The notes under the pieces were generated by a model. It was not told the DNA's origin, did not search any database, and saw only the letters and a list, made by a program, of their open reading frames with translations. From Lomentospora prolificans (Eukaryota > Ascomycota > Sordariomycetes > Microascales > Microascaceae), in contig JARFXM010000009.1 of assembly GCA_029532625.1 (NCBI GenBank), forward strand, positions 992,001 through 1,056,000: a stretch of 64,000 bases of DNA, given 5' to 3'. Shown one piece after another: positions 55,103-64,000 of this stretch. The translations under genes and the position numbers were made by a program. Within the stretch, counting starts at the first letter, position 1. Each line of letters begins with the position of its first letter.

Positions 55103-56380
55103 ATGGCTCCCTCCAAGCAACCCCCCCAACCCTTTGCAAAGGACGAAAAGGTTCTCTGCTTCCATCATGAGATGCTCTACGAGGCCAAGATCCTCGACGT
55201 CTCGCCGACCGAGACCGGCGAGGGCTTCCAGTACAAGATCCATTACAAGGGCTGGAAGTCCACCTGGGACGATTGGGTCCCCGTCGACCGCATCCGCAAG
55301 TACAACCCGGAGAACGTAGAACTCGCCAACCAGCTCACCTCCCAGATGAAGAACCTCACCCAAAAGTCTACCAAGCAGGCTAAGAAAGGTGGAAAGGCTA
55401 CCGCCGCCGCCGAGTCTGCGAGGGGAAGCGAGGAGAGGGGAGGCGCAGGCACGACTACTCAGGGTGGTAGGGGTCCTAGGCGCGCGAGGGATTATGAACT
55501 TGAGCACGTATGTGAATTTTCCTCTTCTACATTCTCTTTGATCCTCATCCCTTTTCTTATCAGTCCTTCCCCCCCTCTTTTTTTTTTTTTCCTTTGTGAT
55601 ACTTGCTTTGTTTCTAGGTCATAGTTCTTTCATCTCAGTATCTGCTAGCATACAGGCCCCAAAGTCCCAAAGTGCGCAACTGACAGCCATGCAGGAAGAG
55701 GCCTTCCACTCTAGGCCATCAATCAAGTTGCCTATCCCTGATCATATCAAGGCCATCCTTGTAGATGACTGGGAAAACATCACCAAGAACAACCAGCTCT
55801 GCCCAGTCCCCCATCCTCACCCTGTCAACAAGATCATTGAGGACTACCTCGCCTACGAGGCCCCCCGCCGTGAGGAAGGCTCTGCCCTTGCGGACATTCT
55901 TCAGGAGACTTTCGCCGGTCTCAAGGAGTACTTTGAGCGATCACTTCCTAGGATTCTCCTATATAGGTAAGCGACGTTCCAATTCTCGCGACGGACCATC
56001 CGTTTCTCTTTTCCTAACTCGACTTGTCCTAGGTTCGAGCGTGTGCAGTACCACGAGATTCGCGACATGATGCAAAAGGCCAAGGAGGGTGAGCCCAAGA
56101 CCGTCTGCGATGCTTACGGCGCTGAACACCTCTGCCGCCTCCTAGGTAACCACCCCAACATCACCGCCACCTTCTCTGCACCACCTTCTAACATCTGTCT
56201 TACTATCTAGTTTCCCTGGAAGAGCTTGTCGCCCAAACTAATATGGACCACCAATCCGTCTCACGCCTCCGTGATGAGCTCTTCAAGTTCACCACTTGGC
56301 TGGGCAAGAACTCGTCCAAGTACTTCGTCTCCGAGTACGAGACGCCCTCTCAGGAATACATTGAGAAGACCAAATTCTGA
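55103..56380 (+). CDS. EAF3: Chromatin modification protein Eaf3 (MRG15 family)
   Basis: Nuclear chromodomain protein shared by the NuA4 histone acetyltransferase and the Rpd3S deacetylase; it reads H3K36 methylation. Exons 55103-55507, 55695-55966, 56033-56145, 56211-56380; 319 residues. An MRG-type chromodomain is at about 13-68 (VLCFHHEMLYEAKILD, YKIHYKGWKSTWDDWV). A basic Ala/Gly/Arg linker follows. The MRG domain is at about 136-319 (HSRPSIKLPIPDHIKAILVDDWENITKNNQL to VSEYETPSQEYI). I chose the acceptor at 55694, which joins YELEH to EEAFHSRPS as in homologues; an upstream AG near 55651 would add about 15 residues. Convergent with the mitochondrial ribosomal protein gene. Confidence 0.93.
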
Positions 56381-56973
56381 GCCGGACTGCTGTTGTCCAC
56401 AACTCCTGCTTCGTCTCCTTTTTTTTTTCTAGTTATGGCGCAAGGTTTTTGATCTAGGGGTGGAATACGGATCTGCTTTAGTTCCGCTTAGTTGGGGTGG
56501 ATGCCCGACTGAGTGGTTTTATGGGGGAAGGCTCGTGTAATGGTGGCAGTGAAAATGAAGATGGCCGTCATGTAGGCTCAGGGTTCAGGGTGTCATTTTA
56601 CGAGGGTATTCCTACTCGCCAGAGCATCGTCAATTGATGAGAAAAGCATTTCTGCGTGCAGCTTGCAACTTCGTGCGGGCGTCAGTGAGGCTATGTTTTA
56701 GCATCGAATGCCTGCCGCCAACAACCCTGCCTGCTTGTCCCAAAGTGCTTCACTTTAACCAAATGGTCAAGAGTAGACTGTCCCTCGCACGAAATCGCAG
56801 ACTTCAAGCCGCGAGATAAGAGCCAAGCTGAATATTATCACACTCTATAATGCCATGAATACATCCCCACAGGGACAATATATACACATATTCATACACA
56901 CTCATCCCTTCCTCCCACTTTTCCGTCCTGTTCTATATCCCTTGCGCTCTCATGCAATCACACCTCCTTCACT
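56381..56973. other. Convergent 3' regions of EAF3 and the uL30m gene
   Basis: 593 bp between two stop codons, containing both 3' UTRs. A T run (about 56420) follows EAF3. No other feature seen. Confidence 0.5.
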
Positions 56974-57246
56974 TCAAGCAGCCTCTCCCCTCCTCACATT
57001 TCCCTCAACGACAAACCCCCTATCCGGCCTCCTTTCCGCCGTAACCTCCCTCTTGGTCATCGCCCTATCCACCTCCTCCACCCTCACCAGCTCCTTCACC
57101 TTCATAATCATACCGGCAAAGTCCGCACTCACGGGGTGGAACACCACCTGGCTGCGCCGCCGGAGTCCCAGCGCCGCGAGGACCCCACGTGTGCGCTTGG
57201 GAAGGCCGATAGCTGATCGGTGGAGGGTTATCCGGAAGAAGGACAT
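56974..57246 (-). CDS. MRPL33: Mitochondrial large-subunit ribosomal protein uL30m
   Basis: Single exon, 90 residues from the ATG at 57246. The sequence FFRITLHRSAIGLPKRTRGVLAALGLRRRSQVVFHPV is the ribosomal L30 fold with its RSAIGLP motif and the following basic helix. The C-terminal helix (MIMKVKELVRVEEVDRAMTK) continues the fold. It corresponds to yeast Mrpl33 of the mitochondrial 54S subunit. The open frame extends 39 codons further upstream to 57363, but the MSFFRITL start matches family usage. The basic amphipathic N-terminus can serve as targeting signal. Confidence 0.88.
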   Translation of the reverse strand: MSFFRITLHRSAIGLPKRTRGVLAALGLRRRSQVVFHPVSADFAGMIMKVKELVRVEEVDRAMTKREVTAERRPDRGFVVEGNVRRGEAA

Positions 57247-58104
57247 TGTAGTTGGGGGATCTCGTTCTTTTTCGGGGAGTAGGGGTGGTGTTCGTTTGGT
57301 GGTTATCGCTCTGTGTTGGGCGGGCTTGGTGTAGGTGACCTTTCGATCGACGTAGACTCGCAATTACTTCTCTAAGGAAAAAAAGAAAAAAAAGGGATAC
57401 GGGATGCCTCGATTGAGTGGCACTGCCGGCTATTCGAGTCGTGGGTGTCAATTCGTGGATCTAGGTGTGGCTCGACTTTGGATCTCGCGTGATCAAGAGC
57501 TTAGGGTGGGAAATGTGAGCAGCTAGGTGGCGGAATTCTAGGACCTAAGGGTTCTTCGTACTCTATGTCCACAAAAATAGCGACTTCAAGGTCAGCTGTG
57601 CGTTTTGGCCTGCCACTGGTCGAGGATCTTGAGGTCTCAGCAAAAAAACTTGGTATGCAAGTGTCGCGAAGCTCTCACGAGCTGACGACCCAGGCAAGAA
57701 ATTCATGTCACGTGACTCAACCACCAACCATTACATAATCGACTATACCTTGGAGAGTTGAGTTCAAGGCAATGCACACTCGTGTAAGTGATGAAAGAGA
57801 TCACCCTAGATCATTCTCTCACAATACGAGTTGTACGAGGCGAGAGATTTTTGGGGTTTGTTTAACTTGGTAACGTCGTATTACTAGGATTCTGATGTAC
57901 GCTCCCTAAAAACTATAGTCGTCATACAGAACAGTTTGCCCAAAATCATCGCAAAACCCCGCGTCTTCAAATCAGAAAACCAAAGAGCTGCCCGGCCGAT
58001 GAGAATCCCTTAGCAACGACACCGGGCAGAAACAACGACGCCGAGTCCCGGCTCTAACCCATCCATTCCTTTTTGTTTCCTCTTCCCTGTCATCAATATC
58101 TAGT
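57247..58104. other. uL30m promoter and ACL1 3' region
   Basis: 858 bp between two leftward genes. The right part is the ACL1 3' UTR, the left part the promoter of the mitochondrial ribosomal protein gene, with the CACGTG/TGACTCA element at 57707-57719. Confidence 0.5.
57707..57719. promoter_or_regulatory. Overlapping CACGTG and TGACTCA sites
   Basis: GTCACGTGAC (57707-57716) is a palindrome with the Cbf1-type core CACGTG. Its right half overlaps TGACTCA (57713-57719), the binding site of the amino-acid-starvation activator Gcn4/CPC1. It lies about 460 bp upstream of the uL30m start codon. Binding is inferred from motif identity only. Confidence 0.4.
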
Positions 58105-60188
58105 CTACATCTGAACCTCGACCCTACCCTCGTTTCCAGGAGGACCAGACTTGAGGTTGGGAAGGAGGTAAGTGATATCATCCCAAGGATGACGGTAGAG
58201 ACCGGTGCGGAGCCTCTTCTGATCGAGGTAGTGGGCAATGAGACCAATGCTACGACCAAGAACGAAGAGACCGTTGAGGACACCCATGCGGAGGTAATCC
58301 TCAGCCTCCTCGGCAGAGAAGGCACCGCAGTTCCTGAGAAGGTCTACGAAGCAGACAGCAATGCAGCCGTCTACGTTGAGGATAAGGTTGTCCTTCTTGG
58401 ACGTCGTCACGGTCTCGACGGCGAGAGCGTACTCAAGCATCTTATGAGAGGGGAACTTGGCCTTGACGTACTCCTTGACAAGCTCGACACGGAGATCGGG
58501 GTTGTTTCGGGACTTGACACGGTGGCCAATACCAGGAATGAGCTTGTTCGCCTTCCTCATGTTGTCGACGAACTCACGGGGGCTGAGACCCTTGTCGAAG
58601 GCCTTGGTGAACTCCTCAGCGGCGCCGTCGAGGGCGCCACCAAAGCGGGAACCAATGGTCAAGAGACCGCTGACAAGAGCGCTGATAAGGTCCTTGCCGG
58701 CACGGGTGGTAATGATGGTGTTCATGGCACCGGACACGGCGGGACCGTGATCAGCAGTAAGCATGAGAACCATCTCGAGGAACTTGGAAGCGTAGTCGGG
58801 GAGACGGCGCCTAAACCAAAGGAGGGACATGACACCTCCGATACCGATGTCCTCCTTGAAAACATCTGAGATGGGCATGCCAGCATACAGAAGCTCCTGG
58901 CCACGGTCATCAGAAATGGTAGAAATGAAGGCAGCAGGCTTCCTGACGAGGCCGAGCTCCTGGGCCCACGAGTAGTCGATGGGGATCTTGGGAACGGCGG
59001 GCTCGGGCTGAGGGATAATAGTCTTCTCCTTGACAAGCTTCTCATAGACGGACTTCAGAAGGGCGGGGAGGTCCTCAAACGTGTTAGGGACGAAGAAACC
59101 AGCTTCCTTCATCATCTTGTTCTTCATGGCTGCAGTCTCGAGTTGAGAGTTTGCAAAGGCACCAGCGTGGCCGAATTGGACCTCGGTCTTGAACATGCTT
59201 GCGCAGGTACCAATGGCCCAAGCAACGATGGGCTTGGTGATGATGCCCTGCTTGACAGCCTCAATGACCTTGTACTCCTCGACACCGCCAACCTCACCGA
59301 GAAGCAGGAGAATCTTGCAGTCGTCATCGGCCTGGTATCGGAGCAGGTGGTCGATGAAGGTGGTACCAGGATACCTGTCACCACCAATGGCGACACCCTC
59401 ATATACACCGTCGGTGGTCTGGGATACGATGTTGTTGAGTTCGTTGGACATACCACCAGACTTCGAGACGTAGCCGACGGAACCCTTGCGGTAGAGCTTA
59501 GAGGCGACAATATTGTCCATCATGCCGCCAGTATTGCCAATCTTGAAGCAACCGGGCTTGATACCACCGACAGTGGCAGGGCCAATGATGGTCACACCCT
59601 TCTGTTGCGCAATGTGGGCAATCTCACGAGCACGCTATACCGCCAAATGCGTATTAGCAGCAGATCCAATTTTCTAACCCCGCCCCCACCTCTTCTCATC
59701 GAGAGCTTAGAAAAGGTAAGTTTACTTACGCGCTCGGGAACACCCTCGGCGATAATGGCAATAGTCTTAATCTGGGGGTTCTCCATGAGCTCCAAGGTAG
59801 AGCTGTAGACACTCCTGGAAGAAGCAAAGTTGACGACAACATCAACCTCGGGATGTTTAGCCATGGCCTTGGAAACCTCCTGATAAACGGGAAGGAGAGT
59901 TTCGCTCGTTCCCCAGTACATCTTGCTGACGAACTGACCACCAAAGGTGTAGATGATGCCCGCTACTGAGGGGGTTGAACGCTTGCAAATAAAGTCGAAA
60001 TCAAGCATGCCCTGGACGGCGCGGGGTTGGAGACCGTAGACGAAGCATCTGGTCTTGTTGTGGAAGAGGGCGTGAGACGGGAGAGGGCTGAGAGGCCTAC
60101 TGGGCGCAGCGAAGCGACGAATGTTGTCGTTGGCAGACAACGTCGACGGCTTGCCGCTGGCGCCGTTAGGTGTGGAGGCGGTAGTCAT
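58105..60188 (-). CDS. ACL1: ATP-citrate lyase subunit 1 (CoA-ligase plus citrate-synthase-like)
   Basis: Larger subunit of the cytosolic two-subunit fungal enzyme that splits citrate into acetyl-CoA and oxaloacetate using ATP and CoA. Exons on the - strand: 60188-59730 and 59634-58105, one 95-bp intron (GTAAGT...TATAG); 662 residues. The N-terminal CoA-binding region contains RCFVYGLQPRAVQGMLDFDFIC and NFASSRSVY. The ligase part contains GPATVGGIKPGCFKIGNTGG and the phospho-histidine loop FGHAGAFAN. The C-terminal citrate-synthase-like part shows GLSPREFVDNM and the catalytic GIGHRVKS. Length and order match the Sordariomycete Acl1 proteins. The partner subunit gene starts on the opposite strand 3.1 kb away. 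Confidence 0.96.
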
Positions 60189-63100
60189 GATTAGGGTCAA
60201 GGAAAAAAGTTGACGATACTGGATCTCGCTAAAAAGAAGCTTTTGGGAGTATCGTGTCTATTAAGAGAAGGGAACAAACATAAGCGTTAGTAGAATGTTT
60301 TGCGCAATTTCCAAGGAGTCGTCGAGTCAAATGCGGATGCTCAAGCAGGAGGTGTTGCTAGAGGGGGATGGTGGGGGAAAAAAATCAGGAGGGCAAGTCC
60401 GATGAGTTGGGGATGTATGGGCCTCTTTCAATCAATGGCGGTATTATCTCACAGCGTCCAACGAAAAAGAAGGAAACAAAAAAATTGGTCGCCCAGATCA
60501 ACAAGGTCGCTATCGAAATGGCATGGCGAGAGTCGGGTGGGGAGTGGTGGTGGTGCAGGGAAGGGGGCAACTTGGCGAACATACCTACTGAAGCTGTTGG
60601 AAGCTCTCGACGATCGATAGACAGAAGATCTCTCGCGAAGAGCAGGATTAACTCTCTTCTCGAAGGCGGATGGGCAATGAAGAAGGAGAATAGGAGGAGG
60701 GAAAATTGAATAGGAGATTTTTTTCGGATGCAAGAAGGAGAGAACCCAAGGGAGCTTTTCTTGAGGCCGGAAAGGGTGGGATCAATAATTTGGTGACTGG
60801 ACCTGGGCTCGACGCACGACAGAATCAAATGTCAACTCCAAGGACGGTCTAGTTGGAGTTGAGTGGACACGCAGGTACTTCGGTTCGTATGGGGTGGACT
60901 TTGGTGACTGAACGAGGAGTTGAGGGCCAAGGTTTTTTGATAGGTGTGAATTTAAGAGATGGTTGTAGGATTCTCACCAGGTACCGATGCGGTCGGGGGC
61001 GGCATGCGGGAGCTACCTGCTCAATCAGTCCAGCTGGCTGCTTGAGTGCTCAAATCGTTTCCGCTCCTCTGTTGGCACACGTCAGCCCTGGGACCAAATT
61101 GCGGTCTGAAATAAATCTAGAACGCGTGGACAACCCTAGATTAATGCCGAGAAGCATGAATTTTTGATTCGAGTAAAACCGATGACGAATCGTGTGATTA
61201 ACAAAAAGACTTTTGACTCTCAATAATGCGCACGACGAAAAGGCCGACTTTTCTTAGTGAACAGGCAAGAGATGTGTTCGACTAATGGTCAACAGGTGTA
61301 AGCTCCCTGAACAAGGTTCAATGTCCAGTCCAGTACTAGGAAATGTGTGTCCTGGACCCTGAATGCTGGAGCTCGATTAAGGCCAGCCATACCCGCAACA
61401 GCTCCCTCAGCATTCGGTCCGTACACGCACAGGTCAAGCGTTGCGTGTGAATTGGCGGTCGACCCCGGTGTTAACTTGAGTTGATCCCCACCAAGCTCGA
61501 CCGCCTCTTCTCAACTTTTTCGAGACCTGTTGAATTGCCCAGCACTTTGGTTGCTGGGATGGCGTCTCGACAGGGGGATAGCTTTGTACCTAGTTTGTGC
61601 CTTGTACTGGTACCTTCTAGCCCCATTGCAGCAAAGTGACCATGACCATGACACTGGCCACCGCCGCCTAGTTTCGATCCACTAGATGCGAAGAATACCG
61701 GCCGTGAGCAGAATATTGGAGTGAATGAAGCCGAAGCATTCTCTGAGACTCGGGCAATTGGGAGGCTGGTGCAAGGTGTATGTCCGCAAGATAACAGAGT
61801 AAGAATCAATCCGAACAAGGGCGTTGGAATTCCTGTCCGCTGACTGCAGCATCGGAAATCCCCCCATTGAATGCCCGGAATCCGGAACCAGATGGTGCTA
61901 AATTCCCGCTCCGTCGGACACTAAGACCAGGTTCTGCCAGGGCAATTGTCGATTGTCCGTGGGGTGCCCCGGTACGTGCGCACACTACGCTGATCTGTCC
62001 GTCTCAACCCCAACTCCCACCCCGCCAGCTCGCGACCCTCAGCCTTGCTCAGCCTCTGGGCCCAGGTTACAGTTAACACGAGCTGACATGGTGGTGAGAC
62101 CGAGGGAGACGAAGGAATCCGCGCTCCTTGTTATGAATAGCAATTGCAAAATTCCGCAAACTCTCGAGTCGTCAAGGATTCCCTTATAGTCAGCCAACTT
62201 CTGACCGGAGGTCGTGTGCTGGATTTCCACTTGCCGCGTAGTTGACTTGTTCCACTAAGAACAGGCAGACAGATAGACCAGTTGATTAATTTCCCAACAA
62301 ACGTTGGGCAAAAGTTTCCTGGTCCTCATGTACTGGTACCTTGCACCACTAGTGTCTTTTCCGTCGAGCTTGCCTCTCCGAAGTGCGCTGTCGCACAGCT
62401 CCCCCACCACACCCAAGCCTAGACCGCCCCAAAAATTTCAGGAGCAACCCGCCAAACCCGCCATCCGCCGCCATCGCTGGCAGGGGTTCAAAGGAGGGAG
62501 GGGTGAAGAGTGGAGGGGCCTGGACAAAAACCTTGGTGGCATTTACCTGTTCAATGTTGACGATTTTTGATATTTGTTGATGGGAACGGCAAGTCCTCGC
62601 TTTGAACCATAAACCACACTAGCGGCCGCCTGTGACTGGTCCAACACAACAAAAAGATTGGGAAACGATAGAAGGGTGTAGTCAACCTAAGAAAACCGGA
62701 AAGAAAAAAAGGGAAAGGGCGACTCACTCACTTTTCTTGGGGTATCCTAATCCAACAATTGACGTGCCCAAGTCCCCCCTCCAAGTCCGTCAAGTCCTGT
62801 CGGGTTCTCTTGCTTTCCCACCGCCCTCAGGTTCCGCCTCCATCACCTGTTGAACCCCTGCAGCTTCCTCTGGTACCTTCGTACCACACACCAATTTTTT
62901 CCCAAGTCGTTTTTGGAGGTCGACCCGACAATTCCTCCCCTCCCTCCTCGAGCTCCATCACCCAGAATTCTTCCATCCTTCCCTCCCCCACGAACGCCAT
63001 TTTCCTTACCAAAACCTCATTTCCGTGCAAAACCAAAGACTTGTGTAGCTTTTCAAGTTGGAGTTTGCAAATCATAAGCTTGAGATATCCTTGTTGCCGT

Positions 63101-63305
63101 TTTCTCTTCTGTAGGTCTTCGTCCTGGAGCTCTCGCCCCTCAATGCCGGTCGGTGGGATGCTGCGTGCGCTGGGCTGAGTTGCGACATCGCAGCAGGCGG
63201 CTCAGGAATCGCAATTGACCACCGCACCTACCTGGCGCTACAGCTTCACAAAACAGACTTCACTGACACGCAGATTTTGAGCAGAGATCTCATAATAAAT
63301 CCATA
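60189..63305. promoter_or_regulatory. Shared upstream region of ACL1 and ACL2
   Basis: 3.1 kb between the divergent start codons at 60188 (-) and 63306 (+). No gene recognised in it. The ACL2-proximal part (about 62750-63020) is strongly pyrimidine-rich, typical of leader or core promoter, and an AG-rich stretch near 60300-60720 looks like the equivalent for ACL1 read on -. The length suggests multiple control elements or leader introns. Confidence 0.5.
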
Positions 63306-64000
63306 ATGTCCGCGAAGTCCATTCTTGAGGCTGACGGCAAGGCCATCCTCAACTACCACCTCACCCGCGCCAAACCCATCAAGCCCAGCCCTCTTGCCGC
63401 CCCTACCAAGCACAACCCTCCCCCCAGGTTGGCGACTCTGAACTTCCCCGAGGATGCCGAGATTGAGGACGTTCTCGACCAGGCCGAGGTCACCTACCCT
63501 TGGCTCCTTCAGTCCGGTGCTCGATTCGTAGCCAAGCCCGACATGCTGTGAGTAGAGCTTCAGAGCTTGTGGCGGGCGGCCCCGTAGCGTCGCACGTGGA
63601 AAAAAGACAGGAGCTCGCGGCTTGCTAACTCGGCTTCCAGCATCAAGCGACGAGGAAAGAGCGGCCTCCTTGCCCTCAACAAGACGTGGGCTGAAGCGAG
63701 GGCCTGGGTTGCCGAGCGCGCCGGAAAGGAGCAAAAGGTCGAGCACGTCTCCGGCGTTCTCCGCAACTTCTTGGGTAAGTCCCAGGCGCCAAACACCCTG
63801 AGCGAGATATGTAGGTACTGACGAGTCCGCAGTCGAGCCCTTTGTGAAGCACGATCAAGACCAGGAGTACTACATTTGTATCAACTCTGTCCGTGATGTA
63901 AGTCTTCACCTCATTAAAAAAATGAGGCCCGTTTCCTCAAATACCGCTTCAGGAAATATGAGGCCATTGAGTGCCATAGGGAAGGGGGAAAGGGAAAAGA
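63306..64000 (+). CDS. ACL2: ATP-citrate lyase subunit 2, 5' part (cut by window end)
   Basis: Smaller, ATP-grasp/succinyl-CoA-synthetase-like subunit of ATP-citrate lyase. Visible exons: 63306-63547, 63641-63774, 63833-63897, then a donor GTAAGT at 63898 and intron to the window edge. The 147 codons seen (MSAKSILEADGKAILNYHL..., WLLQSGARFVAKPDMLIKRRGKSGLLALNKTW, EPFVKHDQDQEYYICINSVRD) match the N-terminus of the ATP-grasp domain, including KRRGKSGLL. All junctions are GT-AG and keep frame (phases 2, 1, 0). The rest of the gene lies beyond 64000. Confidence 0.93.

Overview
The window is nuclear DNA from a filamentous ascomycete (Pezizomycotina, most likely Sordariomycetes). The evidence is short GT-AG introns of about 50-210 bp with GTAAGT/GTATGT-type donors and CTAAC-like branch sites, pyrimidine-rich leaders, long promoters, an intron-containing nuclear tRNA, and a gene set typical of the group, including a two-gene ATP-citrate lyase. 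I see no transposon, virus, CRISPR array or bacterial-type operon.

Layout. 1-3.7 kb holds no gene I can support. 4.2-9.7 kb (+) is a large Lte1-like Ras-GEF whose reading frame is interrupted near a C6 run at 7288-7293. 10.6-11.1 kb (+) is a small low-complexity protein. 12.8-13.8 kb (-) is a three-exon coiled-coil protein with KXD1/BLOC-1-like features. About 8 kb without a recognisable gene follows (13.8-22.2 kb). 22.2-28.7 kb is compact: DGK1 (-), the rRNA helicase SPB4 (+), an O6-alkylguanine-DNA alkyltransferase (-) and a HUB1-type ubiquitin-like protein with a long Arg/Asp/Gly-rich N-terminus (-). 29.9-31.5 kb (-) is a five-exon coiled-coil/RGG protein. 32.9-34.4 kb is a head-to-head pair, CENP-W (-) and prefoldin subunit 4 (+), followed by an intron-containing tRNA-Cys (-). 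37.9-40.3 kb (+) is the methionine synthase MET6. 45.9-47.9 kb (+) is a secreted acidic mucin-like protein. 48.4-54.2 kb holds a CENP-Q homologue preceded by a long AT-hook array (-), an ER thioredoxin-like membrane protein (+) and an NKP2/Cnl2 homologue (-). 55.1-57.2 kb holds EAF3 (+) and mitochondrial ribosomal protein uL30m (-). The right end carries the two ATP-citrate lyase subunit genes back to back, acl1 (-) and acl2 (+, cut by the window edge).

How the genes relate. Three genes encode constitutive inner-kinetochore (CCAN) subunits: CENP-W, CENP-Q and NKP2, all within about 21 kb; CENP-Q and NKP2 are separated by one gene and belong to the same COMA-associated subassembly. ACL1 and ACL2 form one enzyme making cytosolic acetyl-CoA. 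HUB1 acts in splicing and SPB4 in 60S ribosome assembly. The most unusual features are the CENP-Q protein with about 15 Gly-Arg-Pro AT-hooks, the HUB1-like fusion, and the secreted protein with a matching motif at both ends. Several genes (CENP-W, prefoldin 4, the start exon of CENP-Q, the 28-nt exon of the coiled-coil/RGG gene) are split into pieces too small to show up as open reading frames; I assembled them by reading splice sites. All names rest on sequence reading and recall of protein families, without database searches.
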